A stretch of DNA of 64,000 bases from SM23-32 sp964434535. GTDB taxonomy: Bacteria; Planctomycetota; Brocadiia; SM23-32. Below are positions 24,532-32,453 of this stretch, one piece after another. Below the pieces are notes generated by a model. It had not been told where the DNA came from. It saw only the letters and a program-made list of their open reading frames with translations, and did not search any database. The position numbers were made by a program, and so were the translations under genes. The stretch covers positions 124,001 through 188,000 of the forward strand of contig CAYSWA010000001.1 of the NCBI GenBank assembly GCA_964434535.1, in the 5' to 3' direction. Numbering within the stretch: position 1 is the first letter of the stretch; each line of letters opens with the position of its first letter.

Positions 24532-25311
24532 ATGAGACTGAAAGAAGCCCAGATGCTCGGAATCCTCTGCTTGATCGCCGTGGCCATCTTCCTGCTGGCC
24601 GTCTGGGGCGGCGAGAACGACCTGGCCGTTCCGTCCGAGGAGACGCCGGCCGAGCTCGCCGGGCAAGGGGCGGCCGAGCCGAGCATCGCCGAACTCTACG
24701 AGGAGTTGCTCTGGGAGGGGGAGAGGAGCCCCTCCGAGGCCAAGCTCGCCCCCCCCGAGGAGGCGACCATGGCCATCGGCGGCGCCGCTGCGGCTCCGAG
24801 CGAGGAGGCGGTCATCCGCACCGTCATCGAGGAGAGGGCCCCGGAGCAGATCCCGCTCACTCCGGCCAAGTCGCCCAAGCCCGAACCCGCGAAGGGCGCG
24901 CCCGCCCCGCTGCCCAAGCCCCGCTACCACGTGGTGCAGAGGGGCGAGACCCTCAGCGAGATCAGCCGGTCCTACTACGGCACCGTGACGAGGTGGCGCG
25001 ACATCCTCGAGGCCAACAAGGACGTGGTCCCCGACGAGCGGCTGCTGCGGCCGGGCGTGAAGCTGACCATCCCCCCCGCCGGTGAGAGCGAGGTGGCCTC
25101 CGCCGCCGCCGGCCGGCCCGCCCTCTCCAGCACGGCCTCTGCCTCCGCATCGAAGCGCACCTACACGGTGCAGAAGGGCGACACGCTCTACCGCATCGCG
25201 GAGAAGTTCTACGGCGACGGCAGCCGCTGGAAGGACATCCAGCAGGCCAACAGCGCGCAGGTCCCCGAGGCGCGCCGACTGCGCCCCGGCATGGTGCTGG
25301 CCATCCCCTGA
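24532..25311 (+). CDS. Membrane-anchored protein with two LysM domains
   Basis: 259 residues from the ATG at 24532, ten bases after AAGGGGG. A single hydrophobic helix (MLGILCLIAVAIFLLAVWG region, residues 7-25) anchors the protein with its body outside the membrane. A Pro/Ala/Glu-rich linker follows, then two LysM domains: YHVVQRGETLSEISRSYYG at about 132-180 and YTVQKGDTLYRIAEKFYG at about 208-258, each ending in an LRPG-type turn and a TIP/AIP strand. LysM domains bind N-acetylglucosamine polymers such as peptidoglycan. There is no catalytic domain. Probably a cell-wall-binding envelope protein. It stands alone. Confidence 0.88.
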   Translation: MRLKEAQMLGILCLIAVAIFLLAVWGGENDLAVPSEETPAELAGQGAAEPSIAELYEELLWEGERSPSEAKLAPPEEATMAIGGAAAAPSEEAVIRTVIEERAPEQIPLTPAKSPKPEPAKGAPAPLPKPRYHVVQRGETLSEISRSYYGTVTRWRDILEANKDVVPDERLLRPGVKLTIPPAGESEVASAAAGRPALSSTASASASKRTYTVQKGDTLYRIAEKFYGDGSRWKDIQQANSAQVPEARRLRPGMVLAIP

Positions 25312-25979
25312 GGCCGGCCCGGCCCGGCCCCGAAGCGCAGCCTAAACAGTAACACGCCGCAGGCCGTCGGTAGCACGAACGCCCGGCCCCGCCAGGCCTT
25401 CCTCTACGGCCTCCTCAGGCCGTCCACGCGATGGGGCGCCGTGCGGCGCGTCGGCGCCGATCCGCAACTGGCCTAAGTGCTTGGCGCGCAAGCCACAACG
25501 GCGATCGAGCCGGGAGCCGGAGGGCCGTGCTTCGCGGGGAGACTGCCGGCCCGCGGAGAAACGCACCGTTTTTTCCCGCCTTTGTCGATCATACGGAATT
25601 CCTTTGCGCCGCCGCACTTAGCCAAAGCAGAGCCGCCGCGCCGCTTCCTCTCGTGCCCGCCGGGCACTTGCGCCGGCGCGAACGTACTTCTAACATCCTG
25701 CTAACGCCGCCGCATCGGCGGGGCGAACGCCGGAGCGACGGACGAGCCGACGAATACACGAGCACGGCGGGGTGGGCCGGCTTGGATAGCTTGACTCCTC
25801 TCTCGGGACGGACCGCGCGCCGGGGCGGCGCATCTGCTGCGCCCAAAGGCGAAGACGGGCCCGGGACGTCCCGGGCGACATTCCACCCGTAGGGCCGCTT
25901 CCGCGGCATTGATCGCAGCCGTTTGCAGAAACGACCGTCCGGTCGTGTGCGGAGACAGTGTGTGTCTGCTGAGCGTGAG
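25312..25979. other. Long intergenic region upstream of the DnaA-like gene
   Basis: 668 bases with no gene I can support; open frames here lack coding character. It holds a GCCGCCG-cat-CGGCGG hairpin near 25706 and the 18-base palindrome listed separately. I searched by eye for DnaA boxes (TTATCCACA and close variants) on both strands and saw none, so it does not look like a standard replication origin. Confidence 0.55.
25859..25876. promoter_or_regulatory. 18-bp perfect palindrome upstream of the DnaA-like gene
   Basis: GCCCGGGACGTCCCGGGC is perfectly self-complementary. It lies about 104 bases before the likely start of the DnaA-like gene. Dimeric regulator binding site is the likeliest reading. 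Confidence 0.45.
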
Positions 25980-27428
25980 ATGATGCCCGACGCCGCCGCC
26001 GTCCGGCCCGGGGAGGAAGACGCGGCGCTGCCCGCCTCGATCGCCGAGCGGGCCGGATGCGAGAGCCGGGCCGAGTTCTGGGCGGCCGTGCAGCAGAGCA
26101 TCAAGCAGCGGCTCGGGCTGGAGCGGTTCAGCATCTGGTTCCAGCAGAGCCGGCTGGTCCGCATGGACGAGGGGCAGCTCGTCGTCGGCGTCCCGAATGT
26201 CATCATCCAGCAGTTCCTCTCCGCGCAGTACACGCAGGTGGTCGAGCAGGCCGTCGAGGAGCTGGTCGGTCGCGCGATGCGGGTCAGCTTCGAGGTCGAG
26301 CCCCACCTGTTCCGCCAGATGCGCGCGCGCCAGCAGGCCGAACAGGAGGAGGCGGCGCGGGAGGGCGGCGTGGTGAGCCTGGGCGCGGCGCCGCCGCGCC
26401 CTCGCGTGCCGTCCGGCTGGGGCTTCGAGCACCTGGTCGCCTGCGCCTCCAACCGGCTGCCCCTCGCCGCCGCGCGGGAGGTGGCGGGGCAGGAGAACCC
26501 GCGCTTCCGCTTCCTCTACGTCTGCGGCGACTACGGGCTGGGCAAGACGGCGCTGCTGCGCGCGATGTACGCCCTGGCGGTCGGGACGGCCCGCCCGTGG
26601 CAGAGCGTGCTGACCAGCGCCGAGGACTGGTGCAACGAGTACTACCGCGCCATCCAGCGCAAGGCGACGCACGTCTTCCGCAGCAGCTACCGCTCCTGCG
26701 GGCTGCTTCTGATCGACGACATACAGTTCATCCAGGGCAAAGCGGGCGGACAGCAGGAGCTGCTCCACACCGTCAAGCACGTCCTGGGCAGGGGAGGGCG
26801 CGTGGGGCTGGCCGGCGTCTGCCGTCCCGAACAGCTCAACGAGGTCGAGCCCGAGCTGGTGGCCCTGCTGCGCGGGGCCTTCCCGGCCGTGCTGGTCCGC
26901 CCCCCGCTGGAGGAGCGCATCGAGGTGGCCCGGGCGCTCGCCGTGCGCAGGGGGCTCGACGCGGTCCAGGAGGTCCACCGGCTCATCGCGCGGGACTTCG
27001 GCGAGAGCCTCGCCGTGATGGACGCCGCCCTCTGCCGGCTCGCCCTCTACGCGGGGCTGGAGGGCTGCGGCAAGCTGGAGCTGGCGCCCGCCCGAGACGC
27101 CCTCGCCGTGATGCGCCCGGCCACGGGCCAGGCGGTCACCGTCGAGGCCGTGCGCGACGCCGTGGTCGAGTGCCAGCCCGTCACGCGCGAGCAGATCGCC
27201 GGACGTTCCCGCCGGCGCGGCATCTGCCGGGCCCGCCACGTGGCCATCTACCTGTCGCGCCGGCTCACCGATGCCTCGCTCAGCGAGATCGGCGCGGCCT
27301 TCGGCGGGCTGAGCCACAGCACCGTCAAGCACGCCGTGGACAAGATCGCCGAGGAGCGGCGCACCGACGAGGCCCTCGCCCGCACGCTGGAGGGCATCGA
27401 GCGGCGCCTGACCGGCCCCCCCGCCTGA
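25980..27428 (+). CDS. Divergent DnaA paralog lacking key ATPase arginines
   Basis: 482 residues from the ATG at 25980; an ATG at 25983 and in-frame GTG codons upstream leave the start uncertain. DnaA architecture is complete: domain I (about 32-108), a short linker, the AAA+ core, and a C-terminal helix-turn-helix domain (about 390-470). Walker A (GDYGLGKTALL, K189) and Walker B (LLLIDDIQFIQG) are intact. The box VII RSRF motif, however, reads R298-G-A-F, so the arginine finger is Ala. The sensor II Arg of NVRELEGAL is also lost (ESLAVMDAAL). The DNA-reading GGRDHTTV motif is GGLSHSTV. It probably binds ATP but may not form an initiator filament, and likely reads a different box. A regulatory role is inferred; a standard dnaA is presumably elsewhere. 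Confidence 0.85.
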   Translation: MMPDAAAVRPGEEDAALPASIAERAGCESRAEFWAAVQQSIKQRLGLERFSIWFQQSRLVRMDEGQLVVGVPNVIIQQFLSAQYTQVVEQAVEELVGRAMRVSFEVEPHLFRQMRARQQAEQEEAAREGGVVSLGAAPPRPRVPSGWGFEHLVACASNRLPLAAAREVAGQENPRFRFLYVCGDYGLGKTALLRAMYALAVGTARPWQSVLTSAEDWCNEYYRAIQRKATHVFRSSYRSCGLLLIDDIQFIQGKAGGQQELLHTVKHVLGRGGRVGLAGVCRPEQLNEVEPELVALLRGAFPAVLVRPPLEERIEVARALAVRRGLDAVQEVHRLIARDFGESLAVMDAALCRLALYAGLEGCGKLELAPARDALAVMRPATGQAVTVEAVRDAVVECQPVTREQIAGRSRRRGICRARHVAIYLSRRLTDASLSEIGAAFGGLSHSTVKHAVDKIAEERRTDEALARTLEGIERRLTGPPA

Positions 27429-27444
27429 AGCGCGCCGGACTTGC

Positions 27445-28167
27445 TCAGCGCCGGGCCGCCTGGTAGCGTTCGCCGGCGAACTGCCAGTTGGCCACGGCCA
27501 TGAAGCCGTCCACGTAGCGGGCGCGCTCGTTCTGGTAGTCCAGGTAGTAGGCATGCTCCCAGGCGTCGCAGACCAGCAGCGGCACAACGCCCCATACCGT
27601 CAGGTTCTGGTGCTTCTCCGCCTGGAGGACCAGGACCTTGTCCCCGACCGGCTCGTAGGCCACCACGCCCCAGCCGCTCGCTTCGACGGCGCCGGTGGCG
27701 GCGGCGAACTGGGCCAGGAAGGCGCTGAGTGAGCCGAAGTCGCGCTCGACGGCGTCGGCCAGCGGGCCGGCCGGCGGCGCGCCGCCCGGCGTCATGCTCT
27801 GCCAGTAGAGGGTGTGCAGCACGTGGCCGGAGCCGTGGAAGGCCAGGTCGCGGCTCAGCGTCTTGATGGCGCCGTAGTGGCCGGCCTCCCCTGCGGCGGC
27901 CAGCTTCTCCAGCGTGGCGTTCAGGCCGTTGACGTAGCCCTGGTGGTGCTTTCCGTGGTGGAGCGCGAGCGTCCGGCGGCCCAGGAACGGCTCCAGGGCG
28001 TCGTAGCCGTAGGGCAGGGGAGGCAGCATGTAGGCGCCGCCCTCCATGGCGCCGAGCGCGCCGGCGCCGATCCCGAGCGGTCCGCTCGATGAGCAGGGCG
28101 CGCCCGTTCCCACGGCCATGGCCGCCGTGCCGAGCCCGAATGCCTTGATGAAACCTCGCCGGTCCAT
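27445..28167 (-). CDS. sod: Exported Fe/Mn superoxide dismutase
   Basis: 240 residues from the ATG at 28167 (AGGA upstream; an ATG four codons earlier is also possible). The N-terminus MDRRGFIKAFGLGTAAMAVG is a Tat-type signal with twin arginines, and GAPC at the end of it could be a lipobox, so the enzyme is probably exported and maybe lipid-anchored. The mature part has the metal ligands of the family: ALHHGKHHQGYV, HVLHTLYW, and the DAWEHAYYLDYQ signature. It converts superoxide to oxygen and hydrogen peroxide. Metal choice cannot be read reliably. It converges on the DnaA-like gene (16-base gap). Most iron/manganese SODs are cytoplasmic, so the export signal is notable. Confidence 0.93.
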   Translation of the reverse strand: MDRRGFIKAFGLGTAAMAVGTGAPCSSSGPLGIGAGALGAMEGGAYMLPPLPYGYDALEPFLGRRTLALHHGKHHQGYVNGLNATLEKLAAAGEAGHYGAIKTLSRDLAFHGSGHVLHTLYWQSMTPGGAPPAGPLADAVERDFGSLSAFLAQFAAATGAVEASGWGVVAYEPVGDKVLVLQAEKHQNLTVWGVVPLLVCDAWEHAYYLDYQNERARYVDGFMAVANWQFAGERYQAARR

Positions 28168-28215
28168 ACCGTCCTGCATGGCAGGCTACCCCCGTTCGAC
28201 AGTGTGGCGGGAAAG

Positions 28216-28244
28216 GGGCGCCCGGGCCCCCGCCGGGGGCGCCC
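28216..28244 (-). terminator. Possible terminator after the aldo/keto reductase
   Basis: GGGCGCCC at 28216-28223 can pair with GGGCGCCC at 28237-28244 across a GC-rich loop. It sits between the reductase stop (28310) and the sod start, and reading leftward is followed by CTTTCCC. No long T-tract. Confidence 0.35.
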
Positions 28245-28309
28245 TCATGGTCCCAGCGTAGTCGGGCCGGGGACGCCTGTCAACCCCGACGGCTGAGCGG
28301 GCCGGGGCC

Positions 28310-29302
28310 TCAATCCGTCAGGATCTGCTCGATGGCCGCGAGCTCGTCTTCGGTGAAGGGCGGGGCGTCGAAGGCGGCCACGTTCTCCTCGATCTGGCCG
28401 ACGCGGCTGGCGCCGATCAGCGCGCTGGTGACGCGCTCGTCGCGCAGCACCCAGGCCAGGGCCATCTGGGCGAGCGCCTGACCCCGGTCGGACGCGATCT
28501 GGTTGAGCCGGCGGACCTTCGCCAGCTTCTGGTCGGTGATGTGCTCGGGCTTGAGGAAACCGCCCGCCTTCGCGGCGCGGGAGTCCTCCGGAATCCCGCC
28601 GAGGTACTTGTCGGTCAGCACGCCCTGCGCCAGGGGGCAGAAGACGATCACGCCGACGCCGAGCTCGCCGCACGCATCGAGCAGGCCGCCCTCGATCCAG
28701 CGGTCGAGCATGGAGTAGCTCGGCTGGTGGATCAGCAGGGGGGTGCCGAGTTCGTCGAGGACCTCGGCGGCGCGGCGGGTGGTCTCGGCGTCGTAGGAGC
28801 TGATGCCGGCGTAGAGCGCCTTGCCCTGGCGCACGGCGGTGTCGAGCGCTCCGAGCGTCTCCTCCAGGGGCGTGTCGGGGTCGGGCCGGTGGGAGTAGAA
28901 GATGTCCACGTAGTCGAGCCCGAGGCGCTGGAGGGACTGTTCGAGGCTGGCCAGCAGGTACTTGCGCGCGCCCCACTCGCCGTAGGGCCCCGGCCACATG
29001 TAGTAGCCGGCCTTGGTGGAGATGATCAGCTCGTCGCGGTGGGCGGCGAAGTCCTGGCGCAGGATGCGGCCGACGTTGCGCTCGGCGGAGCCGGCGGGTG
29101 GGCCGTAGTTGTTGGCCAGGTCGAAGTGGGTGACGCCGAGGTCGAAGGCCCGGCGCAGCATGGCGCGGGCGGTCTGCTGGTCGTCGACGTCGCCGAAGTT
29201 GTGCCAGCATCCCAGGGAGATGGCGGGCAGCTTCAGCCCGGACCGCCCGCAGCGGCGGTAGGTCATCCGTTCATACCTGTCCTCGGCGAATCGGCGGCTC
29301 AT
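28310..29302 (-). CDS. Aldo/keto reductase, YghZ-like
   Basis: 330 residues with AAGGAGG seven bases before the ATG. It is a TIM-barrel NADPH-dependent aldo/keto reductase: YRRCGRSGLKLPAISLG at the start, FDLANNYGPPAGSAER with the catalytic Tyr, STKAGYYMWPGPYG, DIFYSHRPDPDTP with the active-site His, and the cofactor region ALIGASRVGQIEENV. The N-terminus, the PYGEWGARKYLL block and the length are close to E. coli YghZ, an L-glyceraldehyde-3-phosphate reductase, so that activity is the best guess. Cytoplasmic. It is 29 bases downstream of the ThuA-like gene on the same strand and may share its transcript. Confidence 0.88.
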   Translation of the reverse strand: MSRRFAEDRYERMTYRRCGRSGLKLPAISLGCWHNFGDVDDQQTARAMLRRAFDLGVTHFDLANNYGPPAGSAERNVGRILRQDFAAHRDELIISTKAGYYMWPGPYGEWGARKYLLASLEQSLQRLGLDYVDIFYSHRPDPDTPLEETLGALDTAVRQGKALYAGISSYDAETTRRAAEVLDELGTPLLIHQPSYSMLDRWIEGGLLDACGELGVGVIVFCPLAQGVLTDKYLGGIPEDSRAAKAGGFLKPEHITDQKLAKVRRLNQIASDRGQALAQMALAWVLRDERVTSALIGASRVGQIEENVAAFDAPPFTEDELAAIEQILTD

Positions 29303-29330
29303 GGCAGACCTCCTTCCCGGGGCAGTTTCC

Positions 29331-30065
29331 TCAGGCGCCGACCTGTTCGAGCGGCTCGACGTTCGCCACCTTCGGCTTCATCGGGTTCTGCACCGGGGCG
29401 GCCCAGCGGACGGCGTTGGTGATGACGCGCTGGATCTGCGCGTCCTTGAAGATGGGGAACGTCTCGTGTCCGGGGCGGAAGTAGAAGACCTTGCCGCTGC
29501 CGCGGTGGTAGCAGACGCCGCTGCGGAAGACCTCGCCGCCCTGGAACCAGCTCACCAGCACCAGGTTGTCCGGCCGGGGGATGTCGAAGAACTCGCCGTA
29601 CATCTCCGTGTGGGGCAGCTCGACGTACTCGCCGAGGCCCTCGGCGATGGGATGGCCCGGCTGCACGACCCAGAGCCGCTCCTTCTCGCCGATCTCGCGC
29701 CACTTCAGCACGCATGAGGTGCCCATCAGGCGGCGGAAGATCTTCGAGAAGTGCGCCGAGTGCAGGCAGATCAGCCCCATGCCGTCCAGCACGCGCCGCT
29801 GCACGCGGTCCACGACCTCGTCCTGCACCTCGTTGTGCGCCATGTGCCCCCACCAGGTCAGCACGTCGGTGGCCTCCAGCACCTCTTCGGTCAGGCCGTG
29901 CTCGGGCTCGTCGAGCGTCGCGGTGCGCGCCTCGATGTCCGGCTCGGCCCCCAGGAACTCGGCGATGACGGCGTGCATGCCGTCGGGGTAGACGGCCCGG
30001 ACGGCGTCGCTGGACTTCTCGTGGCGGCCTTCGTTCCACACGGTCACGCGGATTGCGTCGGCCAT
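29331..30065 (-). CDS. ThuA-like (trehalose utilisation-type) protein
   Basis: 244 residues from the ATG at 30065, eight bases after GGAAGGGAG. It has the ThuA-like glutamine-amidotransferase fold: IRVTVWNEGRHEK at the N-terminus, TDVLTWWGHMAHNEV, GMGLICLHSAHFSKIF at the nucleophile-elbow position, and YHRGSGKVFYFRPGHET. The elbow has Leu-His-Ser in place of a catalytic Cys, as in ThuA proteins. Such proteins are common in Planctomycetes next to Gfo/Idh/MocA oxidoreductases and act in sugar metabolism, but the exact reaction is unknown. It precedes the YghZ-like reductase. Cytoplasmic; no signal peptide. Confidence 0.85.
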   Translation of the reverse strand: MADAIRVTVWNEGRHEKSSDAVRAVYPDGMHAVIAEFLGAEPDIEARTATLDEPEHGLTEEVLEATDVLTWWGHMAHNEVQDEVVDRVQRRVLDGMGLICLHSAHFSKIFRRLMGTSCVLKWREIGEKERLWVVQPGHPIAEGLGEYVELPHTEMYGEFFDIPRPDNLVLVSWFQGGEVFRSGVCYHRGSGKVFYFRPGHETFPIFKDAQIQRVITNAVRWAAPVQNPMKPKVANVEPLEQVGA

Positions 30066-30084
30066 TGGTTCGGCTCCCTTCCTG

Positions 30085-31710
30085 TCAGGTGCCCCGCTCC
30101 GCTCCCGCGCGGGCGGTGGGTGCTGAGTCTTCTTCGCCAAAGACCGTGGCGGTGAAGCGGTAGATGGACGTGCCGTCCCACTGCCAGGCATCCGGCGGCA
30201 GGCCGGCCTTGCGGCAGGTCTGCTCGATGAACTGCCGGGCCGTCCAGCCGTTCTCGGTCGCGACCTGCGGCAGCAGCACGCCGCTGCGGCGGCCGGCCAC
30301 GACCATCAACCCGTCGCGCCCGACCTCTACGTCCTCTACCCCTCGCGCGAGCTTCATGGGGCCGAGCACGCTGATCTCGAGCTCGATCTCGGCCGGCTCG
30401 TCCGGCCGGACCGGCGGGAAGCGGGGGTCGCGGGCCGCCGCCGCCGCCACCTCCCGCACGCAGCGGCAGAGCGACCCGCGCGCGACGACGTGCCCGATGC
30501 ACCCGCGCAGCCGCCCTTCTCGCTTCAGCGTCACGAAGGCCGCGCCGTTGCGGCGCAGGGAGGGCGGGACGGCGCCCTCGTCGCCCTCGGCGGCGGGCTC
30601 GCCGCGCGCCGCCCGCTCCACGCTCGCCCGCGCCAGGTCCAGCAGGAAACGCCGGTCCTCGTTGCTCAGCGGCGGCTCGTCCTCGCTTTGCCGGTTGGGC
30701 TGCGGGGACTTCATCTCGGGCAGGCAGCCGGCCGGGCTCAGGGCCGCCGCCGCAACGTAGCTGACGCAGTAGTCGGCCTGGCCCGTCGTCCCGCCGGAGT
30801 TGGCCCAGCGCAGGAACTGCGCCCTGGCCTCGGGCCAGCTCTCCAGCAGCGTCAGGGCGATCCGCACTGGCTGGCCCCCGCAGACGGTGGGATTGCGCCC
30901 CTCGTGGTAGCGGCCGAACGCCTCGGCGTCGAGCGCCTTGATGTGGCGGACGCCCTCCATGTCCAGCGCTTCGATCCGCTCCAGCAGCTTCTCGCCCCCT
31001 TCCTTGCCGAAGGGTGCGAAGCCCCGCCCATAGTGCGTGAAGTCCGTGCTGACGACGATGAGCGTGTCCTCCTCGACGATCTCGGCGATGCCGGCCGCCG
31101 CCGCGCGGCACTGCGCGGGGCTGAGCCGCCCGACCAGGATCGGCACGATCTTGGGCGGCTCGGGCCAGAGCGCCTGGAGGAACGGTAGCTGGACCTCCAG
31201 GCAGTGCTCGCGCACGTGGGGGTATCGCATGGCGTGGAACGGCTGGCGACGGGTGAGCCGCTCGACCGCCTCGACGTCCACCGGCACGCGCCCCAGGGGC
31301 GTATCGTAGGCCGAGAACTGCGCCACGCTGCACGCGCCGAAGAGCCGCGTGAAGTGGCTCGGCCCGATCAGCACCACGCGCGAGGGGCGCTCGCGCCCGG
31401 CCAGCAGCTTGTAGGCGAACGCGGCCGTCGGCGCGCTGTAGGCGTAGCCGGCGTGGGGGACGATGAGCGCACGCACGACGCCGCCCGCGGGCGCAGTGGG
31501 ATCGGCGCGGCCCAGGTGGCGCTCGACCTCCTCGCGCAGGGCGCCGGCCGCCTCGGGATAGAAGGCGCCGGCCACGGCAGGGGGGCGGGCCGGCAGGAAC
31601 GACGCCTCGCAAGGTGGTTCCACCAGCCCCGACAGCGCGAGGACGGCCACCGTCGCAGCGCAACTCGTCCGGGCGAAGCCGCGCTCGTTGACCTCGTGGA
31701 TGACCTTCAA
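30085..31710 (-). CDS. MEMO1 (AmmeMemoRadiSam B) fused to AMMECR1 (A), with signal-like N-terminus
   Basis: 541 residues from a TTG at 31710 that has AGGAGGG seven bases upstream. The first ~35 residues (AATVAVLALSGLVEPPCEA) look like a signal peptide or lipoprotein leader. Residues about 40-330 are a MEMO1 domain related to class III extradiol dioxygenases: PPAVAGAFYP, IVPHAGYAYSAPTAA, IGPSHFTRL, REHCLEVQLPFLQA, VSTDFTHYG. Residues about 350-530 are an AMMECR1 domain with GAAFVTLKREGRLRGCIGH and LLPQVATENGWTARQF. The A and B components of the AmmeMemoRadiSam trio are here in one chain; the radical SAM partner is not in the window. Reaction unknown. The gene is divergent from the Sua5-like gene. 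Confidence 0.88.
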   Translation of the reverse strand: MKVIHEVNERGFARTSCAATVAVLALSGLVEPPCEASFLPARPPAVAGAFYPEAAGALREEVERHLGRADPTAPAGGVVRALIVPHAGYAYSAPTAAFAYKLLAGRERPSRVVLIGPSHFTRLFGACSVAQFSAYDTPLGRVPVDVEAVERLTRRQPFHAMRYPHVREHCLEVQLPFLQALWPEPPKIVPILVGRLSPAQCRAAAAGIAEIVEEDTLIVVSTDFTHYGRGFAPFGKEGGEKLLERIEALDMEGVRHIKALDAEAFGRYHEGRNPTVCGGQPVRIALTLLESWPEARAQFLRWANSGGTTGQADYCVSYVAAAALSPAGCLPEMKSPQPNRQSEDEPPLSNEDRRFLLDLARASVERAARGEPAAEGDEGAVPPSLRRNGAAFVTLKREGRLRGCIGHVVARGSLCRCVREVAAAAARDPRFPPVRPDEPAEIELEISVLGPMKLARGVEDVEVGRDGLMVVAGRRSGVLLPQVATENGWTARQFIEQTCRKAGLPPDAWQWDGTSIYRFTATVFGEEDSAPTARAGAERGT

Positions 31711-31839
31711 GTCGCTGCCCTCCTCGTCCCAAGCCACCAGCGTACCCCAAACGGCGGCGGCCTGCAAAGCCTGCCGCGTTGCGCGCGCTCGGCCCCTTGC
31801 CCTAACATGGCGCCGAGCCCGACCGGAAGGGAGCCCGCG

Positions 31840-32448
31840 ATGCACACGGAGCGCCTACACGCCGCACGGCACAGCGACGTCGCCCGCGCCGCCGAGCTGC
31901 TGAGGCAGGGCCTGGTGGTGGCCTTCCCCACCGAGACCGTCTACGGCCTCGGCGTGCGGGCCGACCGCCCGGAAGCGATGCGCGAACTCGAGCGACTCAA
32001 AGCACGGCCGCCGGGCAAGCCGTTCGCGCGCCTGATCGCCTCGGCCGGGGACATGGAGCGCCACGCCGCCCCCGGCCCCGTGGCCCGGCGGCTCGCCGCC
32101 CGCTTCTGGCCTGGCCCCCTGACGCTGGTGGTGGCCGACGGCCGGGGCGGGCAGGTGGGCCTGCGCTGCCCGGACTGCGCCGTGACGCTGGCGCTGCTGC
32201 GCCGGGTCGGCGTGCCCGTGGCGGCGCCGAGCGCCAACCCGAGCGGCGAGCCGCCGGCCACCGACGCCGGGGAGGTGCTGGCGGCCTTCGAGGGGCGGAT
32301 CGCCGCCGTGCTGGACGGGGGGCGGGCGGCCCTCGGCGTGGCCTCCACGGTGGTGCGCGCGAGCGGCGGCGCGCCCGAGGTGCTGCGGGAGGGCGCGATC
32401 CCGGCCGGCCGTATCCTGGAGGCGGCCGGCGGCGCGCATGCTACCTGA
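31840..32448 (+). CDS. tsaC: Sua5/YciO/YrdC-family threonylcarbamoyl-AMP synthase
   Basis: 202 residues from the ATG at 31840 with GGAAGGGAG upstream. The fold makes threonylcarbamoyl-AMP for the t6A37 tRNA modification. Seen: VVAFPTETVYGLGVRAD, LERLKARPPGKPF with the ATP/bicarbonate-binding basic residues, FWPGPLTLVV, GLRCPD, and APSANPSGEPPATDA with the SAN motif. It is a single domain of TsaC size without the Sua5 C-terminal domain. A YciO-type paralog is possible, but the KARPPGKP and SAN-SG motifs fit the active enzyme. It converges on the histidine kinase with 5 bases between stops. Confidence 0.9.
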   Translation: MHTERLHAARHSDVARAAELLRQGLVVAFPTETVYGLGVRADRPEAMRELERLKARPPGKPFARLIASAGDMERHAAPGPVARRLAARFWPGPLTLVVADGRGGQVGLRCPDCAVTLALLRRVGVPVAAPSANPSGEPPATDAGEVLAAFEGRIAAVLDGGRAALGVASTVVRASGGAPEVLREGAIPAGRILEAAGGAHAT

Positions 32449-32453
32449 GGCGC

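Noticed and set aside
25431..25892. A 153-codon rightward open frame before the DnaA-like gene
   Set aside because: Composition is Arg/Ser/Gly-rich without domain signal or ribosome site; it also crosses the palindrome.
25312..25979. Replication origin next to a DnaA gene
   Set aside because: No DnaA boxes or AT-rich unwinding element, no dnaN/recF/gyr neighbours, and the DnaA-like protein is degenerate.
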